The position numbers and the translations under genes were made by a program. Positions 1 to 8,642 of a stretch of 64,000 bases of DNA are shown here, one piece after another. The DNA is from JAGVSR01 sp963750715. GTDB lineage: Bacteria; Pseudomonadota; Alphaproteobacteria; Rhizobiales; Hyphomicrobiaceae. The stretch's first letter is position 1. Each line of letters begins with the position of its first letter. Below the pieces are notes generated by a model. That model was not told where the DNA came from. It did not search any database and was given only the letters and a program-made list of their open reading frames with translations. Location of the stretch: positions 248,001 through 312,000 of the forward strand of contig CAVVRP010000014.1 in NCBI GenBank assembly GCA_963750715.1, given 5' to 3'.

Positions 1-1
1 C

Positions 2-938
2 GCCGCGGGTGATTTCATCACTGCGCCCGAAATCAGCCAGGTATTCGGCGAACTGATCGGCCTGTGGTGCGCCGTCGTGTGGTGGCAGATGGGGGCGCCG
101 GAGAAGATCAACCTCGTCGAGCTTGGGCCTGGGCGCGGCACACTGATGAAGGATGTGCTGCGTGCGTCCAAAGCCGTGCCCGCGTTTCGAAATGCCGTCT
201 CCGTACATCTCATTGAAACGAGCACGGCGCTGGCGGTCGAGCAGCGGGTTCGACTTGCCGGCTGCGATGTCGAGCCGACATGGCACCGCGCGCCCGACAC
301 CGTGCCGGCGGATGCATCGCTTTATATTGCAAACGAATTTCTCGATGCCGTTCCCGTCACGCAGAGCGTTTTACAGAGTGGCGAAGGGGTCGAGCGTGGC
401 GTCGGCCTGGATGCGAGCGGACAGTTGACTTTCATGCGCCTTGGCCGACAACCCCCGACCCGACGAGCGCCTTCCCGCAACTGCCGAGGGAAGGATCTTC
501 GAACAACGGCCACACATTCCTCTGCTCGACGCATTTCGATCGTGCACTGAACGCGCTCCGATAGCGGCGCTCGTTCTCGACTACGGGCATACCGAGAGAG
601 CACCCGGCGACACATTGCAGGCGGTGCGCAATCATGTTGCCGAAGATCCGCTCTGCTCGCCGGGCGAAGCCGACCTGTCGGCGCAAGTCGATTTCGCCGA
701 CTTCAAGGAGCAGGCTGAGGCGCTCGGTCTCGCCGTCGACGGCCCGACAACGCAGGCCGAGTTTCTGGGCCGTCTCGGCATCATCGAACGCGCCTCGAAA
801 CTGATGAGCGCCAATCCGGTCAAGGCCGCCGGGATCGAAGCCGGCGTCGCGCGCCTCATCGCCCCCAACGGCATGGGCACGCGCTTCAAGGCGATCGGCG
901 TTCGTACCTCCAACATTCCGAAGCTGCCGGGTTTCTAG
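2..938 (+). pseudogene. MidA/NDUFAF7-type SAM methyltransferase, 5'-truncated by window edge and frameshifted
   Basis: Resembles the class I SAM-dependent methyltransferases of the MidA family (COG1565), whose mitochondrial relative NDUFAF7 methylates a complex I subunit. The frame is already open at base 2, so the start lies outside the window. The family motifs GDFITAPEISQ and FGELIGLW are followed by the SAM-binding loop VELGPGRGTLM (around base 115-150) and by ANEFLDAVPV. The first frame ends in unrelated sequence after about base 442. Homology resumes one base later as ADNPRPDERLPA and runs to SNIPKLPGF and TAG at 936-938. One extra G at 443-444 would explain the shift. The product would be inactive or truncated unless this is a sequence error. 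The C-terminal half (VLDYGH, QVDFADF, TTQAEFLGRLGI) is otherwise well conserved. Confidence 0.85.
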
Positions 939-952
939 TGCCTGCTCCTGCT

Positions 953-1051
953 GCTCCTTGCTCCTTGCTCCTTGCTCCTTGCTCCTTGCTCCTTGCCCTG
1001 CTCGCTCCTGCTCCTTGCTCCTTGCTCCTTGCTCCTTGCTCCTTGCTCCTT
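953..1051. repeat. Heptanucleotide tandem repeat array, (GCTCCTT) in two blocks of six
   Basis: Six perfect GCTCCTT units at 953-994, a 15-base degenerate spacer at 995-1009, then six more perfect units at 1010-1051. The array fills the gap between the midA-like gene and pgeF. On the opposite strand each unit reads AAGGAGC and so contains a Shine-Dalgarno core. On the plus strand each unit resembles the anti-Shine-Dalgarno end of 16S rRNA. A frame open across the repeat (GTG at 938, overlapping the TAG of the upstream gene) is in phase with pgeF, because both blocks and the spacer are multiples of three. A seven-base unit would break that phase with any single copy gain or loss. Confidence 0.95.
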
Positions 1052-1096
1052 GCTCCGCTCTGCCCATTACCCAATTCGCCCCTAACTAACGTTCCC

Positions 1097-1873
1097 ATGT
1101 CCAAACCCAATCCCATCACCTGCCCCGTGCTGGCTGCCATGCCCAATATCCGCCACGGCTTTTTCACCCGCGAAGGCGGGGTGTCGAACGGGTTATATGC
1201 GGGCCTCAACTGCGGGCTGGGATCCAACGACGATCGCGACAAGGTCGTCGAAAACCGCACCCGCGTCACCGCGCACCTGGGCGCCGCTGCGACCGACGTG
1301 CTGACGCTCTACCAGGTGCATAGCGCCGACGCGCTGGTCGTCGATGGCCCAATCCCTCGCGACAGCCGCCCGAAAGCCGATGCCGTCGTCACCCGCGTGC
1401 CGGAACTCGCCATTGGCGTCCTGACCGCTGACTGCACGCCAGTCTTGTTCGCGGATGCCAAGACCGGCGTGGTGGCGGCCGCCCATGCCGGCTGGAAGGG
1501 CGCCATCGGCGGCGTGCTGGAGGCAACCGTCGCGGCCATGGAGACGCTTGGCGCCGCGCGCGGGCACATCACGGCTGCCATCGGCCCGACCATCAGCCAG
1601 CGCTTCTACGAGGTCGGACCCGAGTTCGAGGCGGCGTTCACGGGGAAGGACCCGGCCTTCGCCCGCTTCTTCACCACGCCCGAGGGCGGAAGGGCGCTGT
1701 TCGACCTGCCGGGCTTCGTCGGCCACCGGTTGTCTGTACTGGGGCTTGCTGGGGTAGTTACTTCCGCACCCTGCACCTACGAAAGCGAATCGCTTTTCTT
1801 CAGCTTTCGGCGCGCCACACACCGTTCAGAGCCCGATTATGGTCGCCAAATCTCCGCCATTGTTGTGACCTAA
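1097..1873 (+). CDS. pgeF: Peptidoglycan editing factor / YfiH-family multicopper-type protein PgeF
   Basis: A 258-residue protein of the YfiH/LACC1 family (DUF152, formerly 'polyphenol oxidase'), reported to act on purine nucleosides and to keep L-Ser out of peptidoglycan stems. The conserved metal/active-site residues are present: His75 (VHSAD), Cys113 (TADCTPVLFAD) and His130 (AAHAGWKG), plus IGPTISQRFYEVG and the C-terminal ESLFFSFRR and GRQISAIV. ATG 1097 is chosen because the frame further upstream is only translated GCTCCTT repeat and family members begin near this methionine. The gene follows a MidA-like gene, a pairing common in alphaproteobacteria. The ribosome-binding site is weak. 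Confidence 0.9.
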   Translation: MSKPNPITCPVLAAMPNIRHGFFTREGGVSNGLYAGLNCGLGSNDDRDKVVENRTRVTAHLGAAATDVLTLYQVHSADALVVDGPIPRDSRPKADAVVTRVPELAIGVLTADCTPVLFADAKTGVVAAAHAGWKGAIGGVLEATVAAMETLGAARGHITAAIGPTISQRFYEVGPEFEAAFTGKDPAFARFFTTPEGGRALFDLPGFVGHRLSVLGLAGVVTSAPCTYESESLFFSFRRATHRSEPDYGRQISAIVVT

Positions 1874-2076
1874 CTGCATTTTCCACAATCCAGAAGGGTC
1901 TGCAGCCTGCGTAATTAGGCGCGAACGCAGTTTGAAGGGGAAAGCGTCTGGACGCTCGATGGCGGGTTGGTTAGAGCGTTGAAGCCGTAGGGTACCGGAC
2001 ATCTTTGGGAGATTTTGGCCGCAAAGTCAGTATGACGGCCGCCGGAAAACAGCGGGTCACATAGGGGGACGTCATC

Positions 2077-3147
2077 GTGACGACCATTGTTTCTGCTGCG
2101 GCGTGGCGCGCTAACAAGACGTACACGCTGACTTTGCTCACCGCGCTGACGGCTCTTGCCGTGGCGGGGTGTGAAACCAGTCCAACTCTGTTCGGAAGTT
2201 CGGGCGACGCGACGACGCCGGTAGCGACCGATACGCTCGCGCCTCAACCGACGGGCCAGAAATCCAAGATCGCTATCGCTCCGGTCATCGGGGCTCCCGA
2301 TACCGTCGCGAAACTGCTTCAGGTTCAACTTGGATCGGCACTCGAAAAGCAGAAGATCACCGTCGCCAAGCAGGCGACCGATCCTGCCGAATACACGCTA
2401 CGCGGCTACATCGTGTCGGCCAAGGAAAAGACCGGCACCAAAGTATCCTACATCTGGGACGTCACCGATCCGACCGGCAAGCGCGTCAACCGCGTGACCG
2501 GGGAAGAGATCGTTGCCGGCGGCCAGGGCAAGGATCCGTGGGCCGCGGTCACGCCGCAGACCGTAGAGATGATTTCGGCTAAGACCGCGGGGCAGATTAC
2601 AACGTGGCTACCGACGCAGTCGCCGGCCGGCGCTGCGGCAGCGGCTAAGCCTATTGCGAACAACGCGCTTCCGGGGTCGGCGGGTGCAGCACCGGTGCAG
2701 GCGGCGGCAGCCACTGCGGCCGCGGGGACGACGGCGGCGGCGGTCGCCACGGCGGGCCCGACCACGGGCAGCATTGCCCGGGCCGCTCCCGTAACGGCGA
2801 TGGTGCCAAGCGTTACGGGCGCGCCCGGCGACGGAGGTATCGCGTTGACGACGGCGATCCAGCGCGAGCTGACGAAGAACGGGGTCGCACTGACCAGCGC
2901 GCCCGGCGGCCAGACCTATCAGGTCGAGGGCAAGGTTGCAGTTGGCCAGGGTAAGGACGGCAAGCAGCCGATCCAGATCGACTGGCACGTCAAGGATCCC
3001 ACCGGCAAGAAGCTTGGAACGGTCTCGCAGAAGAACGAGATCCAACAGGGCTCGCTGGACGGCGCATGGGGCAAGACGGCTGACATGGCCGCCGCTGCAG
3101 CCGCGCAGGGAATCCTGAAGCTCTTGCCCCAAAGCAAGGTCAATTAG
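2077..3147 (+). CDS. Lipoprotein with two copies of a hypothetical domain joined by an Ala-rich linker
   Basis: I do not recognise a named family. The 356-residue product has a long hydrophobic signal and a lipobox ending at Cys32 (LAVAGC), so it should be an acylated envelope lipoprotein. Residues about 66-180 and 246-352 look like two diverged copies of one domain. Both carry a GAPD/GAPG turn, an amphipathic helix, a DPTGK motif (131-135 and 307-311), a conserved Trp (155 and 331) and an Ala-rich helix ending in a leucine-rich tail. The copies are joined by an Ala/Gly/Pro-rich linker of about 60 residues. GTG 2077 has an AGGGGGA ribosome-binding site at a good distance. It stands alone between pgeF and prs. 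Confidence 0.75.
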   Translation: MTTIVSAAAWRANKTYTLTLLTALTALAVAGCETSPTLFGSSGDATTPVATDTLAPQPTGQKSKIAIAPVIGAPDTVAKLLQVQLGSALEKQKITVAKQATDPAEYTLRGYIVSAKEKTGTKVSYIWDVTDPTGKRVNRVTGEEIVAGGQGKDPWAAVTPQTVEMISAKTAGQITTWLPTQSPAGAAAAAKPIANNALPGSAGAAPVQAAAATAAAGTTAAAVATAGPTTGSIARAAPVTAMVPSVTGAPGDGGIALTTAIQRELTKNGVALTSAPGGQTYQVEGKVAVGQGKDGKQPIQIDWHVKDPTGKKLGTVSQKNEIQQGSLDGAWGKTADMAAAAAAQGILKLLPQSKVN

Positions 3148-3205
3148 GGCCTGTAACTAGCCCAGACGCTTCAGACCCCGTCGACGAAAACCGCACAAGA
3201 TACCA

Positions 3206-3234
3206 GGGCCCGGGTGCAAAACGCTCCCGGGTCT
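3206..3234 (+). terminator. GC-rich hairpin after the two-domain lipoprotein gene
   Basis: GGGCCCGGG at 3206-3214 pairs with CCCGGGTCT at 3226-3234 (nine pairs, two of them G-U), with an 11-base loop. No clear T-tract follows, so it may be a weak or Rho-assisted terminator, or only an mRNA-stabilising stem. Confidence 0.35.
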
Positions 3235-3341
3235 CTTGCGTTAAGCGCCGCCCGATTGCTACAAGCCCGTCGTGAAACCTTCGCAAGAGGCGCCCCATGC
3301 CGTTCGATGCCCGTGAAGACGGTGGCCGGAGCGGTCCGCGC

Positions 3342-4274
3342 ATGAAGCTCGTTGCCGGCAATTCGAACCGGCCGTTGGCGGAGGGAATAGCCGCCTACCT
3401 CAAGGTTCCGCTGACCAAAAGCCAAGTCAAACGTTTCGCCGACATGGAGATCTTCGTCGAGATCCAGGAAAACGTGCGAGGCCAGGACGTGTTCATCGTT
3501 CAGTCGACGTCGTTTCCGGCGAACGACAACATGATGGAACTGCTGATCCTGATCGACGCTTTGAAGCGCTCCTCGGCCAAGCGCATCACCGCCGTCATTC
3601 CCTACTTCGGATATGCCCGGCAGGATCGCAAGCCCGGCCCGCGCACACCAATCTCGGCCAAGCTCGTTGCAAACCTGATCGAACGCGCCGGCGTCGATCG
3701 CGTTCTCACCCTTGATCTTCACGCCGGCCAGATCCAAGGCTTCTTCGACATCCCGACCGACAACCTGTTCGCCGCGCCTATCATCGCGCGCGACATCCAG
3801 GAGACCTCCAATCCGCGCGATGTCGTCGTCGTGTCGCCGGACGTCGGCGGCGTGGTGCGCGCCCGCGCCCTCGCCAAGCGCATCGATGCGCCCATCGCAA
3901 TCTGCGACAAGCGCCGCGAGCGGCCCGGTGAATCCGAGGTCATGAACGTCATCGGCGACGTCGCCGGCAAGCGCTGCATCCTGATCGACGACATCGTCGA
4001 TTCCGGCGGGACGCTTTGCAATGCGGCCGAGGCACTCTTAAAGTACGGGGCCACCGAAGTCAGCGCCTACATCACGCATGGCGTGCTGTCGGGTGGCGCT
4101 GTCAGCCGTATCCAGAACTCGAAGCTGAAGTCGCTCGTCATCACGGATTCGATCCTTCCCACCGAAGCCGTCAAGGCCGCCCGGAATATCCGCGTTCTGT
4201 CCATCGCCTCGCTGATCGGCGAAGCCATCATGCGCACCAGCCGCGAGGAAAGCGTGTCGAGCCTGTTCTATTGA
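3342..4274 (+). CDS. prs: Ribose-phosphate pyrophosphokinase
   Basis: Makes PRPP from ribose 5-phosphate and ATP in the cytoplasm, feeding purine, pyrimidine, NAD, His and Trp synthesis. The 310-residue protein shows the class I Prs signatures: MKLVAGNSNRPLAE at the N terminus, the flexible-loop/ATP region around YARQDRKPGPRTPI, the DLHAGQIQGFFDIPTDN segment (usually DLHAAQ), the VVVSPDVGG motif and the PRPP loop LIDDIVDSGGTL. ATG 3342 matches the usual family N terminus. An in-frame ATG at 3297 has a better ribosome-binding site (AAGAGG six bases upstream) and would add 15 residues, so the start is not settled. Confidence 0.95.
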   Translation: MKLVAGNSNRPLAEGIAAYLKVPLTKSQVKRFADMEIFVEIQENVRGQDVFIVQSTSFPANDNMMELLILIDALKRSSAKRITAVIPYFGYARQDRKPGPRTPISAKLVANLIERAGVDRVLTLDLHAGQIQGFFDIPTDNLFAAPIIARDIQETSNPRDVVVVSPDVGGVVRARALAKRIDAPIAICDKRRERPGESEVMNVIGDVAGKRCILIDDIVDSGGTLCNAAEALLKYGATEVSAYITHGVLSGGAVSRIQNSKLKSLVITDSILPTEAVKAARNIRVLSIASLIGEAIMRTSREESVSSLFY

Positions 4275-4425
4275 GGTTCACGCACGCCGTAGGGCCGTTG
4301 CATGACCAAGCTGTTGGCTGCAATCACCTCCCGACCGATGCCCCCCGCCATGCCGGAAACATATTCGCGTGGCAGCGAGTTTAATTCGGTCAGCCGCTTC
4401 CCGACGATCATGACATGAGGCCTCG

Positions 4426-6024
4426 ATGAGCACGTTCCCTTCGTTCGCCGCGCTCGCGGCCGCCGTGGCCATGCTTGCGCTGACCGGTCCCGTCTCGGCG
4501 GAGCCTTCGGGCAAGCAGGTCCGGCTTGCTGCGCAGGCCGTGGGCGGAAATGCGAATGCGGAAGAGGACCAGGCCAAGAAGAAAAAGAAGCCGCCGAACG
4601 CGTTTCAACCGGTTGCCCCCGGTAAACCCGCCGCGAAGAAGCAGCCGCCGGCGAAGTCGCAGCAGGCAAAGCCCAAGGTCATCGCCAAGCCTCCGGTCGC
4701 GAAGGCGCCGCCTGCCAAAACCGCACCCCCAGCAGCAGCCATGAAGGCCGTGCCTCCGGCTGCCGTAGTCAAGAGTGCATCACCGCCGCCAACCCTCGGC
4801 ATCGCGCCGCCGCCGCGCCCCGGCCAGGTCCAGCCCGCCAAGAAGCCCGCACCCGCCATCGGCATAGCTCCGCCACCGTTGAAGCAAACCAAGCCGGTAA
4901 CCCCTGTAGTGCCGCCCGTCACGCAGATCCCGGCGACGGTGGCGAAGCCCAATCTGCTGCGCCCCGTCGTCAAGCCCGCGCCGCGAGTGGAGCCGGCCGT
5001 AGTCAAGCAGAACTTCAAGGCGCCGCCGAAAGCGTCCGTGCGTCTCGATGACGTGAAGAAGAACCGCAAGGAAACCGTAGTTGCCGGTGGCAAGGTTCGC
5101 GTGATCAAGGAAGAAGACAAGCGCGTTATCGTCAAACAGGGCAACCGCACCTTCATACGCCACGACGAGTCTGAACGCTTTCGCCGCATCGCGCCCGACG
5201 CGCGCACGCTGCGACGTCCGGACGGATCCTACCAGACCGTCGTCGCACGGCGAGACGGCGTGCGCGTCTACGACGTCGCCGATCGCAACGGGCGGCTTCT
5301 GTATCGCTCGCGGCGTTATCCGGACGGACGGGACGTCGTGCTGATCGACAACCGCCACTACTACCGTGAGGAGCGATATCGCGGTCGTGATCTGGCGCTC
5401 GGCGTCGGCATCGGGCTAGCGGTCGGCGCGGCAATCGTTGCCCTCGCCCCGCCGGTCATCGAGATCCCACGTGAAAGATACATCGTCGAATACGACCGCG
5501 CGTCGGACGAAGACATCTACGAGGCACTGACCGCGCCGCCCGTGGAGCGATTGGAACGCATCTATTCGCTGGAAGAAGTCCGCTACAGTCCGGCGCTGCG
5601 CGACCGCATGCGCCGCGTCGATCTCGAAAACGTCACGTTCGACTTCGGCTCGTGGGAGGTCGGTGCCGATCAGGAACAGGCGTTGGCCAAGATCGCGGGC
5701 GGCATCAACCGCGCGCTCGAGGCCAACGGCGACGAGATCTTCATGATCGAAGGCCACACCGATGCCGTCGGCTCCGAAGACGACAACCTGTCTTTATCCG
5801 ACCGCCGAGCGCAGGCCGTAGCCGAGATCCTGACGACGAATTTCGGCGTACCGCCGGAAAACCTCGTCACGCAGGGCTATGGCGAGGAGTACCTGAAGGT
5901 CCAGACCCAGGAACCCGAGCGCGCCAACCGTCGCATCGCCGTGCGTCGCATCTCGCCGCTGATGTCGAAGCAATTTCGCGAAGGTGCCGGCGAGCAGCCC
6001 GACCCGCCCGAGCAGCAGCACTAG
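4426..6024 (+). CDS. OmpA-family envelope protein with Lys/Pro/Ala-rich linker
   Basis: 532 residues. An N-terminal signal peptide (hydrophobic core about 8-22, cleavage near SAEP) is followed by about 170 residues rich in Lys, Pro and Ala, then a charged middle region. A hydrophobic segment (LALGVGIGLAVGAAIVALAP) and a C-terminal OmpA domain follow. The OmpA domain contains FDFGSWEVG, EGHTDAVGS, LSDRRAQAVAEIL and the closing RRI motif, which normally bind meso-DAP in peptidoglycan. It therefore probably links the envelope to the cell wall, with a long disordered stalk. The start is ATG 4426, just after the AGGCCTCG stretch. The gene converges on mutY, with its stop inside an 18-bp palindrome. 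Confidence 0.85.
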   Translation: MSTFPSFAALAAAVAMLALTGPVSAEPSGKQVRLAAQAVGGNANAEEDQAKKKKKPPNAFQPVAPGKPAAKKQPPAKSQQAKPKVIAKPPVAKAPPAKTAPPAAAMKAVPPAAVVKSASPPPTLGIAPPPRPGQVQPAKKPAPAIGIAPPPLKQTKPVTPVVPPVTQIPATVAKPNLLRPVVKPAPRVEPAVVKQNFKAPPKASVRLDDVKKNRKETVVAGGKVRVIKEEDKRVIVKQGNRTFIRHDESERFRRIAPDARTLRRPDGSYQTVVARRDGVRVYDVADRNGRLLYRSRRYPDGRDVVLIDNRHYYREERYRGRDLALGVGIGLAVGAAIVALAPPVIEIPRERYIVEYDRASDEDIYEALTAPPVERLERIYSLEEVRYSPALRDRMRRVDLENVTFDFGSWEVGADQEQALAKIAGGINRALEANGDEIFMIEGHTDAVGSEDDNLSLSDRRAQAVAEILTTNFGVPPENLVTQGYGEEYLKVQTQEPERANRRIAVRRISPLMSKQFREGAGEQPDPPEQQH

Positions 6025-6031
6025 TGCTGCT
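6014..6031. terminator. 18-bp perfect palindrome at the OmpA-gene/mutY convergence
   Basis: AGCAGCACT is followed directly by AGTGCTGCT, giving nine-base arms with no spacer. It includes the TAG of the OmpA-family gene and touches the mutY stop. As RNA it could form a short stem ending either transcript. No T-tract is present. Confidence 0.4.
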
Positions 6032-7137
6032 CACTGCACCTTGAGCGCATGCCCAATGACCTTGCGCATGAGCGAAGGCAGTGCGGCCTTGTCGAGATCG
6101 CGACGGGCGATCCAGTGGCAGCGTTCGGGCGAGGCCCAGAAGGTAAGTTCGCTGCCTGCGGGAACGATCGCGCGCACGACTTGAAGCTCGAGACGGAAAT
6201 GCGTGAAGGTGTGCACGACAATTCCCGGCACCGGCCACCAGTCGCCGCGCACGGGCGCGCCGGTGAGGGCCATGCCAGTGGGCAGTTCTTCATCGGTCCA
6301 ATCGGTCGACGGTACCTCCAGCATGCCACCGAGAAGCCCTGCGTCCGGCCGTTGGCGCAGCAGCACATGGCCATCCTCGCTCAACGCCAGGAAGGCGAGA
6401 CCATAGCGCACCGGCCGCTGGGCCTTCTGCATTCGTCGCGGCAATTGCGCCTCGATGCCGAGGGCGTGAGCATGGCAATCCTGCTGCAGCGGACACATCA
6501 GGCAGGACGGACTTCGCGGCGTGCAGATTGTGGCGCCGAGATCCATCATGGCCTGCGCGAAGTCGCCCGGCCGCTTCGCTGGCGTTAGCGTTGCTGCGAG
6601 CCGTTTCAGTTCGCGCTTGGACTGGGGCAGCGGGTGTGTCATGGCAAACAGTCGTGAAACGACCCGCTCGATGTTGCCGTCGACGGGAGTGGCGGATTCG
6701 CCAAACGCGATAGCGGCTATGGCGGCAGCGGTATAGGGGCCGATACCGGGAAGTTCGCGCAGTTCAGCCTCAGTGCGTGGGAATTTCGCGCCGGGCAACG
6801 CCGCGACAGTCTTGGCGCAGGCATGAAGATTGCGGGCGCGGGAGTAGTAGCCAAGGCCCGCCCACATGCCCAGAACATCTTCGCGGGCCGCGGCGGCAAG
6901 GTCATTTACGGTTGGCCAGCGCGCGAGAAACTTCTGGAAGTAGGGAATGACAGCCTTAACCGTCGTCTGCTGCAACATGACCTCGCTGAGCCAGACCGCG
7001 TAGGGATCGGATTTACGCCGGGGCGCAGCCCGCCACGGCAGATCCCGCCGCTCGGCGTCATACCAGTTGAGCAGGGCGGCGACCGTATCGGGACCGGCCG
7101 GCCTCAGCGGAAGTTGCTTTCGTACAACAACCGTCAC
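6031..7137 (-). CDS. mutY: A/G-specific adenine DNA glycosylase MutY
   Basis: Removes adenine mispaired with 8-oxoguanine, as part of the GO repair system. 368 residues. The helix-hairpin-helix region LPGIGPYTAAAI (129-140), catalytic Glu52 (SEVMLQQT) and Asp153 (PVDGN), and the [4Fe-4S] cysteines Cys205, Cys212, Cys215 and Cys221 are all present. The C-terminal third (about 240-368) fits the NUDIX-like 8-oxoG recognition domain. The start codon is GTG 7137, and no in-frame ATG lies near the conserved start. It is divergent from the DUF721 gene, with 38 bases between them that must hold both promoters or their elements. Confidence 0.95.
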   Translation of the reverse strand: MTVVVRKQLPLRPAGPDTVAALLNWYDAERRDLPWRAAPRRKSDPYAVWLSEVMLQQTTVKAVIPYFQKFLARWPTVNDLAAAAREDVLGMWAGLGYYSRARNLHACAKTVAALPGAKFPRTEAELRELPGIGPYTAAAIAAIAFGESATPVDGNIERVVSRLFAMTHPLPQSKRELKRLAATLTPAKRPGDFAQAMMDLGATICTPRSPSCLMCPLQQDCHAHALGIEAQLPRRMQKAQRPVRYGLAFLALSEDGHVLLRQRPDAGLLGGMLEVPSTDWTDEELPTGMALTGAPVRGDWWPVPGIVVHTFTHFRLELQVVRAIVPAGSELTFWASPERCHWIARRDLDKAALPSLMRKVIGHALKVQ

Positions 7138-7175
7138 ATGACCCCCTTCGCGTTCATACGCAAATCAATGCTCTG

Positions 7176-7802
7176 ATGGTCGGGTACGCAGCACATACGC
7201 GCAACGCGCAGTTCGAGGCCGCCGCCACGATGCTCACAAGAAAACGCAACTCTCAGGCATCTGCTCCTGGTTCGCTCCCCGCGCGATCGAACTACCAGCC
7301 GGTTTCCAAGCGGAACTACGTCGCCGCGCGCACGGTTGGATCGTATGTTCCCGCTCTGACCCGCAAGGCTTTTGAGAAGTATGGGTTTTCGACGGCCGTG
7401 CTATTGATGGACTGGGACAAGATCGTCGGCTCCTCCCTCGCCGGGGTGTGCCTGCCCGAACGCCTCAAGTGGCCGCGCGGCTTCGAAAATGCCCCTGAGG
7501 CCGATGCCGGCGGCGAGGCCCGTCCCGGCGCAACCCTGATTCTACGCGTGGATCCGGCGGCAGCCCTCGATATCGAGTATCGGACCCGCCAGGTCATCGA
7601 CCAAATCAACAGCTATTTCGGATACGCGGCCGTGGCGGCACTTCGCCTGATCCAGGCCCCGGTAGCCCCCCAGCAGCCCGCGCGGGCGACGCTTGCCGCC
7701 TTCCAGCCCCAGCCGGGTCCAACTGTTGGCGCCGAAGACCCGCTGGGCCAGGCGCTGGCCCGGATGCAGGCCGGCCTGCGCGCGCGCGGAATGCGCGTCT
7801 GA
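7176..7802 (+). CDS. DUF721 (DciA-like) protein
   Basis: 208 residues with the DUF721/DciA fold region at about 45-165 (YVPALTRKAFEKYGF, LLMDWDKIVG, ILRVDPAAALDIEY, INSYFGYAAV). DciA proteins help load the replicative helicase in bacteria lacking DnaC, and DUF721 members of alphaproteobacteria commonly sit beside mutY and dsbA as here. That role is inferred from family membership, not shown by the sequence. An alternative start at ATG 7230 would remove 18 poorly conserved residues. The C terminus is Pro/Gln-rich and probably disordered. Confidence 0.8.
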   Translation: MVGYAAHTRNAQFEAAATMLTRKRNSQASAPGSLPARSNYQPVSKRNYVAARTVGSYVPALTRKAFEKYGFSTAVLLMDWDKIVGSSLAGVCLPERLKWPRGFENAPEADAGGEARPGATLILRVDPAAALDIEYRTRQVIDQINSYFGYAAVAALRLIQAPVAPQQPARATLAAFQPQPGPTVGAEDPLGQALARMQAGLRARGMRV

Positions 7803-7837
7803 ACAGCCACCGATTGCGGCCATTACGAGCTATTCAG

Positions 7838-7866
7838 TTGGCATTCATGCCGCTTTTGCCTTAATG
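7838..7866 (+). promoter_or_regulatory. Putative sigma-70 promoter of the dsbA pair
   Basis: TTGGCA at 7838-7843 and TTAATG at 7861-7866 are separated by 17 bases, about 80 bases upstream of the chosen GTG of the first DsbA gene. Match to consensus is moderate and this is a visual call only. Confidence 0.35.
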
Positions 7867-7945
7867 CGGCGTGCGGCCCGTGCTAACGGCCGTTGACAAT
7901 CCCGAAGCGGCGCCGGCCGCTCGCCGATCGCTCAGGAGCACCCCC

Positions 7946-8629
7946 GTGTTGGATAAGCCAGAAGCCCCGTTCACATTTCGCCGCCGCTCCCTTTTGATCG
8001 CGACAGGCGCGGGTTTCATCGCAGCCAGTCTTTCGGGCCTTTCCGGAGCGGCGTTCGCCGATGCCAAGGGCCCCGCCGAAGTGCCCGTCGAGGAACTGAT
8101 GAAGGCTACCGACTTGCCCGATCTGACCATGGGGCCGGCGGACGCCAAGGTCACGATCGTCGAGTTCGCATCGATGACATGTGGACACTGCATGCATTTC
8201 CACACTCAGGTCTTTCCGGAACTGAAGAAGAAATACATCGATACCAACAAGGTGCGATTCGTCTTCCGCGAGTTCCCGCTCGACCCTCGCGCCTTCGCCG
8301 CGTCGATGCTCGCGCGCTGCGCCGGCGGCGACAAGACGTTCCCGCTGATCAGCGCTCTGTTCGAAACACAGGCCGACTGGGCCTTCGTCAAGGACAACCC
8401 CACGGCGAAGCTGTTCGAAGTTTCCAAGCAGGCAGGCTTCACGCAGGACACGTTCGACAAGTGCCTTACCGATCAGGCTCTGCTCGACAAGCTGACCGCC
8501 AACCATCGCCGCGCCAGCGAGGTGTTCGGCGTCGCTGCCACGCCGACGTTCTTCATCAACGGCAAGAAGCTCACTGAGCCACCGACCATCGAAGGCTTCG
8601 ACAAGACGCTTGAACCACTGCTGAAGTAG
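7946..8629 (+). CDS. DsbA-family thiol oxidoreductase, Tat-type signal
   Basis: Periplasmic thioredoxin-fold protein of the DsbA/Com1 type. The active site is Cys79-Gly-His-Cys82 within FASMTCGHCMHFH. The fold is completed by FREFPLDP and the cis-Pro loop ATPTFFINGKK. The N terminus carries FTFRRRSLLIATGAG, a twin-arginine-like n-region before the hydrophobic core, so export may be through Tat. GTG 7946 is chosen because AGGAG lies at 7934-7938 at ideal spacing; the frame is open further upstream to GTG 7871, but that stretch lacks a good ribosome-binding site. It is followed after 13 bases by a paralogue, so the two are probably co-transcribed. Confidence 0.88.
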   Translation: MLDKPEAPFTFRRRSLLIATGAGFIAASLSGLSGAAFADAKGPAEVPVEELMKATDLPDLTMGPADAKVTIVEFASMTCGHCMHFHTQVFPELKKKYIDTNKVRFVFREFPLDPRAFAASMLARCAGGDKTFPLISALFETQADWAFVKDNPTAKLFEVSKQAGFTQDTFDKCLTDQALLDKLTANHRRASEVFGVAATPTFFINGKKLTEPPTIEGFDKTLEPLLK

Positions 8630-8642
8630 CAGGAGACGTTCG

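Noticed and set aside
941..1060. CRISPR array
   Set aside because: Units are seven bases with no unique spacers, so this is a simple tandem repeat.
432..1269. Minus-strand frames rich in SKEQGAR repeats
   Set aside because: They are only the translation of the heptanucleotide array plus antisense of the methyltransferase and pgeF genes.
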